This document shows, one piece after another, positions 45,777 to 54,321 of a stretch of 64,000 nt of DNA (the stretch's first letter is position 1; each line of letters starts with the position of its first letter). Below the pieces are notes generated by a model, which was given only the letters and a program-made list of their open reading frames with translations, was not told the origin of the DNA and ran no database searches. This DNA is from an uncultured Ruminococcus sp. Lineage in GTDB: Bacteria > Bacillota > Clostridia > Lachnospirales > Lachnospiraceae. The DNA lies in NCBI GenBank assembly GCA_900541505.1, contig UQKK01000008.1:47700-111699 (forward strand), given 5' to 3'. The position numbers and the translations under genes were made by a program.

Positions 45777-47390
45777 CTATTCTTTTCTCTGGCGGTATCC
45801 CACCGCCGCCTCAATCAATCCCGCGAACAAGGGGTGTGCCCGGTTGGGTCTGGACTTTAACTCCGGGTGCCCCTGTGTCCCGATAAAGAACGGATGGTCT
45901 TTTAGCTCAATCATTTCCACAATGTGCCCGTCCGGAGAAAGCCCGGATAATTCCATCCCATGTGCCTTTAATTCCTCCCGGTAATCGTTGTTGACCTCGT
46001 ACCGGTGACGGTGCCTCTCGGAAATCTCTTCCTTCCCGTAGAGGGCGTATGCCTTAGAATCTTTCTTTAACACGCAGGGGTACGCTCCCAGCCGCAGCGT
46101 CCCGCCGATATCTTCGATTTCATTCTGTTCCGGCAGAAGGGCGATGACCGGATGCAGGGTGTCTGGATTCAGCTCAATGCTGTTGGCATCGTGGTATCCG
46201 ATGACATTGCGCGCGAACTCCACGATTGCCATCTGCATGCCGAGGCAGAGCCCCAGAAACGGAATCTTCTGCGTCCTGGCATATTCCACCGCCGCAATCT
46301 TGCCTTCGGTTCCTCTTGTGCCAAATCCGCCCGGCACCAGGATTCCATCCACACCTTTTAAGACTTCCGAAACATTCTCCCGGCTGATTTCCTCCGAATC
46401 AATCCAGCGGATGTTCACCTGGGCGCGGTTCTGAATCCCTCCGTGTTTCAATGCTTCCACCACACTTAGGTAGGCATCGTGGAGCTGAATGTATTTCCCG
46501 ATAAGCGCAATCTCCACTTCCTTGTCAGGGCTGCGCAAATCCTGAACCATACTCTTCCAGTCACTCAAATCCGGCTCATGACAGGGGATGTCCAGACATT
46601 CACAGACCACCTGTGCCAGCCCTTCCTCCTCCATGGCAAGGGGCGCTTCGTACAGATACTCCACATCCAGGTTGGTGAGCACCCGGTGACTCGGCACATT
46701 ACAGAACAGGGCGATTTTATCCTTCACGTCCTCCGTCAGCGGCAGTTCGCTCCTGCACACCAGCACGTCCGGCCAGATTCCCATGCGCTGCAGCTCCTTG
46801 ACACTTGCCTGGGTGGGCTTTGTCTTAATTTCCCCGGACGCCTTTAGATAAGGAATCAGTGTCACGTGAATGAGCACCGCATTCTTTCTCCCCACATCGA
46901 ATTGGAACTGGCGGATTGCCTCCAAAAAAGGCTGACTCTCGATGTCTCCCACCGTTCCGCCCACCTCAATGATGGCGATGCGGTCCTCCTCCGGATTCTT
47001 TGCCCGGTAAAACCGGCTCTTAATCTCATTTGTAATATGCGGGATAACCTGCACTGTCCCGCCGCCGAAATCTCCGTGGCGCTCTTTCTGCAGGACGGAC
47101 CAGTAAATCTTTCCTGTGGTCACATTGGAGTTTTTGTCTAAGTTCTCGTCAATGAACCTTTCGTAATGTCCCAGGTCCAAATCCGTCTCTGTCCCATCGT
47201 CTGTGACGAATACCTCCCCATGCTGAATGGGATTCATGGTCCCCGGGTCGATGTTGATGTAAGGGTCAAATTTCTGCATAGTCACCTGATATCCCCTGGC
47301 TTTTAAAAGCCGCCCTAAAGACGCCGCCGTGATTCCCTTTCCCAGTCCCGATACAACGCCGCCGGTGACGAATACATATTTTACTGCCAT
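45777..47390 (-). CDS. pyrG: CTP synthase
   Basis: A 537-residue enzyme converting UTP to CTP with ammonia from glutamine. The synthetase domain begins KYVFVTGGVVSGLGKG. The amidotransferase domain has PGGFGTRGTEGK and the nucleophile Cys in FLGLCLGMQ. The ATG at 47390 was preferred to 47399 because AGGAGG lies 10 bases before it, against 1-2 for the other. It heads an apparent pyrG-gltB-gltD operon, an unusual partner choice that ties pyrimidine amination to the glutamine cycle. Confidence 0.96.
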   Translation of the reverse strand: MAVKYVFVTGGVVSGLGKGITAASLGRLLKARGYQVTMQKFDPYINIDPGTMNPIQHGEVFVTDDGTETDLDLGHYERFIDENLDKNSNVTTGKIYWSVLQKERHGDFGGGTVQVIPHITNEIKSRFYRAKNPEEDRIAIIEVGGTVGDIESQPFLEAIRQFQFDVGRKNAVLIHVTLIPYLKASGEIKTKPTQASVKELQRMGIWPDVLVCRSELPLTEDVKDKIALFCNVPSHRVLTNLDVEYLYEAPLAMEEEGLAQVVCECLDIPCHEPDLSDWKSMVQDLRSPDKEVEIALIGKYIQLHDAYLSVVEALKHGGIQNRAQVNIRWIDSEEISRENVSEVLKGVDGILVPGGFGTRGTEGKIAAVEYARTQKIPFLGLCLGMQMAIVEFARNVIGYHDANSIELNPDTLHPVIALLPEQNEIEDIGGTLRLGAYPCVLKKDSKAYALYGKEEISERHRHRYEVNNDYREELKAHGMELSGLSPDGHIVEMIELKDHPFFIGTQGHPELKSRPNRAHPLFAGLIEAAVGYRQRKE

Positions 47391-47444
47391 GGTTTTCATT
47401 CCTCCTCGTCCTACATTTTTATCTATCAGTATTTCCCGTGACAG

Positions 47445-47490
47445 AAAAAAAGCGTCAGAAACTCCAAAGAATATTCTTCGTTTCTGACGC
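47445..47490 (-). terminator. Leader terminator (attenuator) of pyrG
   Basis: Minus-strand GCGTCAGAAAC (47490-47480) pairs perfectly with GTTTCTGACGC (47462-47452), then TTTTTTTC. It lies between the pyrG promoter and gene. In Bacillus, pyrG is attenuated by reiterative G addition at a GGGC start; no such start is seen here. Confidence 0.85.
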
Positions 47491-47546
47491 CATTGTCACG
47501 TATTCACTTATTCTGATGATATGTGGTTCCAAAAAACCATGCAACT

Positions 47547-47575
47547 ACTATATAACAAAATCTCAAAATTGTAAA
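47547..47575 (-). promoter_or_regulatory. Promoter of pyrG
   Basis: Minus strand TTTACA (47575-47570), 17-base spacer, TATAGT (47552-47547). The transcript start would be near 47540, leaving ~150 bases of leader. Confidence 0.75.
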
Positions 47576-47709
47576 TCCTTTTTTGCGGTATTTTTCTGCC
47601 AATTGTTGCAGCTCGCTACGATTTACAGCCGATTTAGAATTGTCGGAAGAGGGCGGCGCACTTGGACGTAATAAATGGGCAAATCCTCCTGATTTTTCTA
47701 AAATAACTC

Positions 47710-47737
47710 TTGACATCCTCGCATTTTTCTGTATACT
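47710..47737 (+). promoter_or_regulatory. Promoter of glnN
   Basis: TTGACA (47710-47715), 16-base spacer, TATACT (47732-47737), about 120 bases before the gene. No coding region is seen in 47580-47700, between the pyrG and glnN promoters. Confidence 0.82.
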
Positions 47738-47756
47738 ACTACACATAAGCAGAAGC

Positions 47757-47790
47757 AAAGGCGCTTTGGTGATTCACCAGGGCGCCTTTT
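47757..47790 (+). terminator. Promoter-proximal terminator (attenuator) of glnN
   Basis: AAAGGCGC (47757-47764) pairs with GCGCCTTT (47782-47789), with inner TGGTG/CACCA, then TTTTCCTTT. It begins about 13 bases after the expected start of transcription. The outer stem resembles that of the glnA-like leader (AAAGGCG/CGCCTTT), pointing to shared control. Confidence 0.78.
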
Positions 47791-47855
47791 CCTTTGCCCG
47801 GACATATTCTCCCCGCAGGCTTTTGCTGCATATATAGAAAGGAGTTGTTATACTC

Positions 47856-49958
47856 ATGACGAAAAAAAATATCCCTGAAATTTACGGAAGCCTCGTATTT
47901 AACGACAAAGTGATGAAGGATAAGCTTCCAAAAGATGTCTATAAGGCACTGCGCAAAACTATCGAGAACGGCACCCATCTGGAGCTGGATGTGGCAAACT
48001 CTGTCGCTGTAGCCATGAAGGAGTGGGCGGTTGAGAACGGAGCGACCCATTTCACTCACTGGTTCCAGCCCATGACCGGAATTACAGCGGAGAAGCACGA
48101 CAGCTTCATCTCTCCCACCGGGGACTGTGAAATCAATATGGATTTCTCCGGCAAGGAGCTGGTAAAGGGCGAGCCGGATGCGTCCAGTTTCCCGTCGGGC
48201 GGGCTGCGTGCTACCTTCGAGGCAAGAGGATACACCGCATGGGACCCCACCTCTCCTGCTTTTATCAAAGACAAAACCTTGTGTATCCCTACCGCTTTCT
48301 GTTCTTACAGCGGGGAGGCACTGGATAAGAAGACACCTCTTCTGCGCTCTATGGAGGCGTTGAGTAAAGAAGCGGTCCGTCTCCTCCACATCCTCGGCAA
48401 AACGGATGTGACAAGGGTTTCCACCACCGTTGGACCGGAGCAGGAGTATTTTCTCGTAGATAAAGAACTCTATCGCCAGAGAAAAGACCTTATGTTCTGC
48501 GGACGTACTCTGCTGGGCGCTCCCGCACCCAAAGGACAGGAGATGGAAGACCACTATTTCGGCGTATTAAAGCCCCGCGTCTCCGCCTATATGCATGACC
48601 TGGACGAAGCCCTCTGGAAGCTGGGAATCCCGGCAAAGACCAAGCACAACGAGGTGGCTCCTGCACAGCATGAGCTGGCTCCGGTCTTTGACACGGCAAA
48701 TGTGGCGGTAGACCACAACCAGGTGACCATGGAGATTATGAAAAAAATAGCGGATAAGCACGGACTTGTATGCCTGCTGCACGAGAAACCCTTTGAAGGC
48801 ATCAACGGAAGCGGCAAGCACAACAACTGGTCCATCACCACCAACACAGGAGATAACCTTTTAAATCCCGGAAAGACACCTTCAGAGAACACCCAGTTTC
48901 TTCTCTTTTTAACTGCAGTCATCAAGGCAGTGGACGACTACGCGGAGCTTTTGCGCATCTCCGTAGCGAGCGCGGGAAATGACCATCGTCTGGGAGCAAA
49001 CGAAGCGCCTCCGGCAATCATCTCCATTTTCCTGGGCGATGAGCTGGATGCCATTTTGAAGGCAATCGAACACGATACATACTTTAACGATGCGGGACGC
49101 ATCCAGATGAGCGCCGGTGCCACTGTGCTGCCGCATTTCATCAAGGATACCACAGACCGCAACCGTACCTCTCCGTTTGCCTTTACCGGAAATAAATTTG
49201 AGTTCCGCATGCTCGGCTCCTCTGCTTCTGTGGCGACACCGAACACGATTTTGAATACCGCGGTGGCGGAATCCCTCTCCGGCTTTTGCGAACAGCTTGA
49301 GGGAGTACCCGCGGAGCAGCTCGACGAGAAGATTCATCAGATATTAAAGGAAACTATCAGCGCCCATAAACGCATCATTTTCAACGGAAACGGTTATACC
49401 GACGAGTGGGTGGAAGAAGCAGAAAAACGCGGACTTCCGAATTTAAAATCCACCGCAGACGCGCTGCCGGAGTTCATCGAGCCGAAGAATCTGGAACTCT
49501 TCACAAAACATCATATTTTTACACAGGAAGAAATTTACTCCCGCTATGAAATTATGATGGAATCCTACAGCAAGACCATCCATATTGAGGCGAAAACCCT
49601 CACCGAGATGGCAGAAAAAGATTTCCTCCCGGCACTGCTCTCCTACCTGGGAGATGTGGCAAGCATCGCGCTTCAGAAGCAGACACTCCTGCCGTCAGCA
49701 GCTTCCGAAGCCGAGAAAGAGCTGGTACAGAAATTGTCCGACAGCTACGAGGAGATTTCCCGGCTGCTCAATATCTTAAAAGAGGATACGCTGGAGGCGG
49801 AAGGACTCACAGACCTGCTCAAGTCAGCACAGTATTATCATAAAACCATCCTGTCAGATATGGAAGCACTGCGCTCCTGTATTGACGAGGCGGAGGCGAT
49901 GGTCCCCGATGACCGTCTTCCCTATCCGACTTACAACAAGCTTTTGTTCTCTGTTTAA
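47856..49958 (+). CDS. glnN: Glutamine synthetase type III
   Basis: A 700-residue GSIII enzyme, the large form common in Bacteroidetes and many Clostridia. Catalytic motifs are intact: FPSGGLRATFEARGYTAWD, VGPEQEYFLVD, NEVAPAQHELAPVF, NGSGKHNNWS, GNDHRLGANEAPPA and FAFTGNKFEFRMLGSSAS. It is probably the main ammonia-assimilating glutamine synthetase here, given the altered GlnA-like protein nearby. AAAGGAG lies upstream of the ATG. Confidence 0.97.
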   Translation: MTKKNIPEIYGSLVFNDKVMKDKLPKDVYKALRKTIENGTHLELDVANSVAVAMKEWAVENGATHFTHWFQPMTGITAEKHDSFISPTGDCEINMDFSGKELVKGEPDASSFPSGGLRATFEARGYTAWDPTSPAFIKDKTLCIPTAFCSYSGEALDKKTPLLRSMEALSKEAVRLLHILGKTDVTRVSTTVGPEQEYFLVDKELYRQRKDLMFCGRTLLGAPAPKGQEMEDHYFGVLKPRVSAYMHDLDEALWKLGIPAKTKHNEVAPAQHELAPVFDTANVAVDHNQVTMEIMKKIADKHGLVCLLHEKPFEGINGSGKHNNWSITTNTGDNLLNPGKTPSENTQFLLFLTAVIKAVDDYAELLRISVASAGNDHRLGANEAPPAIISIFLGDELDAILKAIEHDTYFNDAGRIQMSAGATVLPHFIKDTTDRNRTSPFAFTGNKFEFRMLGSSASVATPNTILNTAVAESLSGFCEQLEGVPAEQLDEKIHQILKETISAHKRIIFNGNGYTDEWVEEAEKRGLPNLKSTADALPEFIEPKNLELFTKHHIFTQEEIYSRYEIMMESYSKTIHIEAKTLTEMAEKDFLPALLSYLGDVASIALQKQTLLPSAASEAEKELVQKLSDSYEEISRLLNILKEDTLEAEGLTDLLKSAQYYHKTILSDMEALRSCIDEAEAMVPDDRLPYPTYNKLLFSV

Positions 49959-49967
49959 ACCCGCTAT

Positions 49968-50013
49968 AGCCCGCCCCGGTACCAAAACGGCACCGGGGCG
50001 GGCTAAATTTTCT
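49968..50013 (+). terminator. Terminator after glnN
   Basis: AGCCCGCCCCGGT pairs with ACCGGGGCGGGCT (to 50004), then AAATTTTC. It separates glnN from the convergent cobK gene. Confidence 0.88.
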
Positions 50014-50015
50014 GT

Positions 50016-50771
50016 TTACAATTTTTCCAGATACTTCATAGCCTCCGACAAAGACATCCCCTCTTCTTTCGGGCGTCCGATGACTAAAAGCCGGGCGCCC
50101 GTTTCTATTGCCGCCCTGAGCTTTTCATCAAATCCGCCTGTCTTGCCGGATTCTTTTGTCACAAAATAGGTCGCCTGTACCTGATGCAGGAGCGCCACAT
50201 TCATCTCCTCAGAAAAGGGTCCCTGCATGGCAATGAGATGTTTTCCCTCCAATCCCAGACGAACAGCTTCTTCCACAGAAGGAAGCGTGGACAATACCCT
50301 CGCATAACAGCGTTCTTTAAAGCCCGGAATCCTCGTATATTCCCGCAATTCTTTACTCCCCGTGGCAATGAGGATGTTGCCCTTTGTATTTTTAAGATAT
50401 TCCACGGTCTCTGGCACCGACGCAAAAATCTTTGCCTGCTCTTCCTGCAGGGCAGTCTCGCCCTTTTCCCTCAGACAGCGCAGATACTTACACCCGGCAC
50501 TTTGACATGCCGCTTTGATATTCTCTGTGACTGCACGGGCAAAAGGATGGGTAGCGTCCATCACTGTGTCGATTCCTTTCTCTTTCAGAAAACTTTCAAT
50601 TTCTCCGGCATCCATCCTCCCGGACAGCACCTTTTCTTTCTCAAATCCTGTCAGGACTTCTCTGCCGTATTCCGTAGCTGTACTGACATAAAAATCAAGC
50701 CCCAGCTTCTGTGCCTTCTCCGCAAGGAGCCTTCCTTCCGTAGTCCCTGCAAATATCAATATCTCTGCCAT
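50016..50771 (-). CDS. cobK: Cobalt-precorrin-6A reductase
   Basis: A 251-residue NAD(P)H-dependent reductase (CbiJ/CobK) of the corrin ring. It starts ILIFAGTTEGRLLAE and has VMDATHPFARAVTENIK, both diagnostic, and QATYFVTKESGKTGG near the C-terminus. It follows cbiG by 63 bases. This pair lies about 25 kb from the main cob cluster and has no riboswitch seen upstream. Confidence 0.94.
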   Translation of the reverse strand: MAEILIFAGTTEGRLLAEKAQKLGLDFYVSTATEYGREVLTGFEKEKVLSGRMDAGEIESFLKEKGIDTVMDATHPFARAVTENIKAACQSAGCKYLRCLREKGETALQEEQAKIFASVPETVEYLKNTKGNILIATGSKELREYTRIPGFKERCYARVLSTLPSVEEAVRLGLEGKHLIAMQGPFSEEMNVALLHQVQATYFVTKESGKTGGFDEKLRAAIETGARLLVIGRPKEEGMSLSEAMKYLEKL

Positions 50772-50834
50772 GTTTTTTTCTCCAAATCCATCTGTTCTTC
50801 TCTTTCATCCGCCAGAAAGCAGGATATCCCTTCG

Positions 50835-52127
50835 CTAATCAAAGTGCAGCGTTATCTTTCTCCTCGCAAGGGAAACCGTCATTCCCTCCAATTTTGCTTT
50901 CGGCGCAATCAGTTCTCCCCCGATACAACTTATAAGCGCCGCCCTCTCGCAGACATTGTCCACTCCGGTCACCTGTTTGACAAAATCAGAAGGCTCGCTT
51001 ATCGTTTCCGCCTGCTTCAGTTCCTCCGCTGTGTATGTCCAAAATGGTATCCCGTATTTCCCGGCAAGCTCCACAAGTCCCGGCTCATCCTTCTTCAAAT
51101 CAATGCTCGCCACCGCCAGCAAATCTCTGTCTGATAAGCCGTGCTGCTCTAATATCTGCTTCAGTCCTTTTTCCAGTATTTCCCGAGAAATCCCTCTGCG
51201 GCATCCGATTCCCGCCACTACCGTCTTTGGCGCAAGATATAAAATCCTTTCCTTCTGCCTGCACCCTTTTTTTCTGCCATCCCGCCACTCTTCTGCCATA
51301 TCCTTCTCCGTCATGCACACTGCAGACTCTTCCCCGGTCTGCGATGGTTCTCCCTCCACAGCAACGCCACATATAAAATCTGTACGCAGTTCTTCCACCA
51401 CAACACCACAGGAAAACCCTGTATGCAGTTCTTCCACCACAACACCGCAGGAAAACCCTGTATGCAGTTCTTCCACGCTGCTGCAGCATACCAGCTCTGC
51501 AGGGAGCTCTCCCCGCCACGGATATGGGCTGTAAAAGCCAACCTTTTCCCCCTCCAGAACTGCCGCGGAGATTGCTTTTGCCATCTCCCGGTCTGTGATG
51601 GCAAGTCCATTCTTACGGGCAAAGACATCCACCGCAAATTTCCCCTGTACGTCCGTCGCCGTGGTGATAACCGGTACGGCTTTTATACAGGAGGCAATCT
51701 CTTTTGCAGTCTCCACCGCGCTTCCCACGTGTCCGGACAAAAGCGGTATGATGTACCTTCCCCGCTCGTCCATCACCAGAACCGCGGAATCTGTGTACTT
51801 GTCCTTCACCCAGGGGGCAATATAGCGGACAGCGATTCCCGCCGCTCCGATGAACAAAATCCTGTAGTTCCCCCAGAGTTCTCCCAGCCAGGCCTTCACA
51901 TTGTCCGGCAGGGAAGAAAGTCCGTTGGGCTTCGCATATTTCTCCGGCGCATATCCGGCGCAGGGGATTCTCTTATTCTTTAGTATCTCACAGAGTTCCC
52001 TGTTCATTTTGCTCCCCTGCCCGGTAAAACTCAAAATCACCAGAGGTTTTTCCCCACGGCGCAATCCCGCCTGTTCTGCTTTCACCGCTGCTTCTCTCTT
52101 CGCCGTCTGTTTTTCTTCTCCTGTCAT
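50835..52127 (-). CDS. cbiG: Cobalt-precorrin 5A hydrolase CbiG with tandem repeats
   Basis: A 430-residue enzyme that opens the delta-lactone and releases the C2 unit as acetaldehyde in the anaerobic pathway. The N-terminal domain (about 27-205) has LFIGAAGIAVRYIAP and LLSGHVGSAVETAKEI. The C-terminal CbiG domain has VVAGIGCRRGISREIL. Between them are three copies of a 13-residue unit (219-231, 232-244, 245-257) and a polar linker. The ATG at 52127 has AGGAG 8 bases upstream; a GTG at 52151 is also in frame. The first ~26 residues are a charged tail not usual in CbiG. Confidence 0.93.
   Translation of the reverse strand: MTGEEKQTAKREAAVKAEQAGLRRGEKPLVILSFTGQGSKMNRELCEILKNKRIPCAGYAPEKYAKPNGLSSLPDNVKAWLGELWGNYRILFIGAAGIAVRYIAPWVKDKYTDSAVLVMDERGRYIIPLLSGHVGSAVETAKEIASCIKAVPVITTATDVQGKFAVDVFARKNGLAITDREMAKAISAAVLEGEKVGFYSPYPWRGELPAELVCCSSVEELHTGFSCGVVVEELHTGFSCGVVVEELRTDFICGVAVEGEPSQTGEESAVCMTEKDMAEEWRDGRKKGCRQKERILYLAPKTVVAGIGCRRGISREILEKGLKQILEQHGLSDRDLLAVASIDLKKDEPGLVELAGKYGIPFWTYTAEELKQAETISEPSDFVKQVTGVDNVCERAALISCIGGELIAPKAKLEGMTVSLARRKITLHFD
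51357..51473 (-). repeat. Three tandem 39-base repeats inside cbiG
   Basis: Three in-frame 39-base units encode EELHTGFSCGVVV, EELHTGFSCGVVV and EELRTDFICGVAV. The first two units are almost identical in DNA, which suggests recent duplication of a native beta-strand segment at the domain junction. Confidence 0.9.
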
Positions 52128-52244
52128 TTCGCCCGCTCCTGTTTTCTTCACTCTCTGCCGCTTTTTCCTTGCCTGCCGTACCTTCCGCTTTTGATAATCT
52201 GTCCTTTTCTTACCGGCTGAGCACAGCCGCTTTTCATTCCTCTC

Positions 52245-53063
52245 CTAAAACTCCATCACAAGTCCTGACCTGAACTGCTGTACGATATCCCCCAGGCAGT
52301 CTTTTAAGATTTCATATCCCGCCGCTCCCGTACAGTGACCTGTGTAAAGCTTTTCAATCCCGGTCTCCTCCACTCTTTTCGCGAAAGCTCTCACCTGTGC
52401 CTCAGTTTTATTATACAGATGAAAACCTCCTGCCAGCGCCCGAATCTTTTTGCCGGGAAACTCCTGCTCTGCCTCGCGGATGATATTGTCCGCACCAATG
52501 TGGGAGCAGCTGTTAAAAATCACCAGTCCGCCGTCTGTCTCAAAAACCAGGCTCTGTTCATGGGCGAAATCATCCGGTCTCCACTGACCGTCTCTTCGCA
52601 CGTACATTTTCTCCTGCCTGCCGATTTCCTCTGTACCGTCTGTACGGTGTCCCAGAAGGGTTACCCCCTGCACAAGCAGCCTATCTTCACCCACATAGAC
52701 GATTCTGTCCCTGTATTTCTTTAGATTTCCCCGCGCAATTCCGATATATTTCTTAAATATCTTCTTTCTTTTATAGCAATTTTCCCCACAAGCCTCACGC
52801 AGATAGAACTTTGCCCTGTCATTCTCCTCAAAAAACCGCCCCATCCCGTCCGCATGGTCATAGTGCGCGTGGGAGAGGACGGCGTACTCCACATCCTTAA
52901 GGGATAATCCCAAATCCCTGGCATTTTCTGCGAAAAGTCCCGAAGCGCCGGTATCTAAGAGAATATTATGTCCTTGATATTCAATGTAGAAACTAAGCCC
53001 CCACTCTCCTTTTATCCCGTTATAGGCAATATTATCCACCAATACAGTCGCTCTCACAGGCAT
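52245..53063 (-). CDS. Metallo-beta-lactamase-fold hydrolase
   Basis: A ~272-residue MBL-fold protein. The metal motif is LSHAHYDHADG, a later histidine is in SCSHIGADNI and another in YTGHCTG. A YNKTEAQVRAFAKR region near the end resembles the MBL group annotated as dihydropteroate-ribofuranosyl-type or flavin/zinc hydrolases; substrate unknown. The start is uncertain: ATG at 53063 gives the family-like MPVRATVLVDN, with possible ATG at 53081 and GTG at 53093. It lies 117 bases before cbiG on the same strand, so a link to B12 is possible but unproved. Confidence 0.8.
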   Translation of the reverse strand: MPVRATVLVDNIAYNGIKGEWGLSFYIEYQGHNILLDTGASGLFAENARDLGLSLKDVEYAVLSHAHYDHADGMGRFFEENDRAKFYLREACGENCYKRKKIFKKYIGIARGNLKKYRDRIVYVGEDRLLVQGVTLLGHRTDGTEEIGRQEKMYVRRDGQWRPDDFAHEQSLVFETDGGLVIFNSCSHIGADNIIREAEQEFPGKKIRALAGGFHLYNKTEAQVRAFAKRVEETGIEKLYTGHCTGAAGYEILKDCLGDIVQQFRSGLVMEF

Positions 53064-53205
53064 CCCCTCTTTCCCCGGCATACGCCTGCCCACTGTGCGG
53101 GCAGTCCTCCTCCGGCTTTATCCTTCTTGTCGTATCGACCCAATCTTTCTCCTCAGTATAGCACACTTTTTATATCCTCCATAGACAAACTTTGAGTAAC
53201 CGGCT

Positions 53206-54321
53206 CTATTTTTCCAGCAAAACCCAGTTTGCCCTAAAAGGTCTCATCAGGTTCCAGTATCCCACACCAAAAAGTCCATACTCCCTTGCGAGAGCGAGCT
53301 TTGCCTCGATACTCCTCACATCCTCGAACCAGACCTCATGCGCCATTCCCGACTTTGTGTAGGTAAACCAGGGGCTCATGGAGTTTTCCGAAAATTGGAT
53401 TTCCGCCCCATTTTCCGCCGCGATGACAGGCGCCTCCTCATTTCCTATGGTAAGTGCCCTCGTAAGCCCTCTCTCATAAGGGAGCTGCCAGTCATACCCG
53501 TAATTGGGGATTCCCAAAATGAGTTTTTCCGGCGGAATTTCCGTCACCGCGTATTCCACGACCTCCCTCACCTTTTTGATGGGAGCTACGGCCATGGGCG
53601 GACCATAGGTATACCCCCACTCATAAGTCATCAAAAAGACGGTATCCGCATTTTCTCCCAGCAGTCGGTAATCCATCCCCTCATAGAGGAGCCCTTTCTG
53701 CCCGGCAGAGGTCTTTGGCGCCACCGCCACAGACACTCTGTATCCGCCCTCATGCATGGCATCCCGAAGCCTTCCTACAAACTCCGCAAAGGGAATCCTG
53801 TCCTGGGGCAGAATGTATTCGAAATCCACACTTACTCCCGCGTATCCTCTCTCCTGTACGGTATCAAACAGCGAGTTAATAACTTTCTGCTGTATCTCCA
53901 GATTTTCTACAATAACTTTGATAAGCTGGTTGTTAAACCCTCCTCCCGAAAACGGCGTCAGTACCAGCATAGGTCGGATTCCGTTTGTCCAGGCAGATTC
54001 CACCATCCACAAATCATCTTGGGCTGGCGGTATGAGTTCACCCTCAAAGGTAAAGCCGTAGGAAAACACAAGCAGTTCGTTTAAGGCAATATAGGATTGT
54101 TCCAAAATATAGGGCTCCACAAACGGATAGGCGTAGCCGCTGACTTCCATTCCCGGCCGCATATTTTCACTCTCACCCGGCGGCACAACGAGAAGAGCCT
54201 GCCCTTCTGCCAGACGGTCCCGGTCCGTCAGACCATTATCCCATGTAATTTTCCATACCGGTACCTGAGTCTGTCTTGAGATGGAAAACAAGGTATCTCC
54301 AGATTGGACAATGTATATCAA
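53206..54321 (-). CDS. LysM domain and GH18-fold protein (spore YaaH/SleL type)
   Basis: A 371-residue protein with one LysM peptidoglycan-binding domain (1-47: IYIVQSGDTLFSIS) and a GH18 TIM barrel (about 70-350). Such proteins are usually spore-coat cortex hydrolases. The acidic motif reads AGVSVDFE (161-168) instead of DGxDxDxE: Glu168 and Asp166 are present, the first two aspartates are not. No signal peptide, in keeping with a mother-cell spore protein. The start is TTG at 54321 with a perfect GGAGGTGAT upstream. Confidence 0.85.
   Translation of the reverse strand: MIYIVQSGDTLFSISRQTQVPVWKITWDNGLTDRDRLAEGQALLVVPPGESENMRPGMEVSGYAYPFVEPYILEQSYIALNELLVFSYGFTFEGELIPPAQDDLWMVESAWTNGIRPMLVLTPFSGGGFNNQLIKVIVENLEIQQKVINSLFDTVQERGYAGVSVDFEYILPQDRIPFAEFVGRLRDAMHEGGYRVSVAVAPKTSAGQKGLLYEGMDYRLLGENADTVFLMTYEWGYTYGPPMAVAPIKKVREVVEYAVTEIPPEKLILGIPNYGYDWQLPYERGLTRALTIGNEEAPVIAAENGAEIQFSENSMSPWFTYTKSGMAHEVWFEDVRSIEAKLALAREYGLFGVGYWNLMRPFRANWVLLEK

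Noticed and set aside
47739..48554. 271-codon open frame antisense to glnN
   Set aside because: It is a shadow of the strongly conserved GSIII frame and has no ribosome site or recognisable motif.
50184..51134. 316-codon plus-strand open frame over cobK and cbiG
   Set aside because: Antisense to two well-supported enzymes; composition is that of a reverse-frame shadow.
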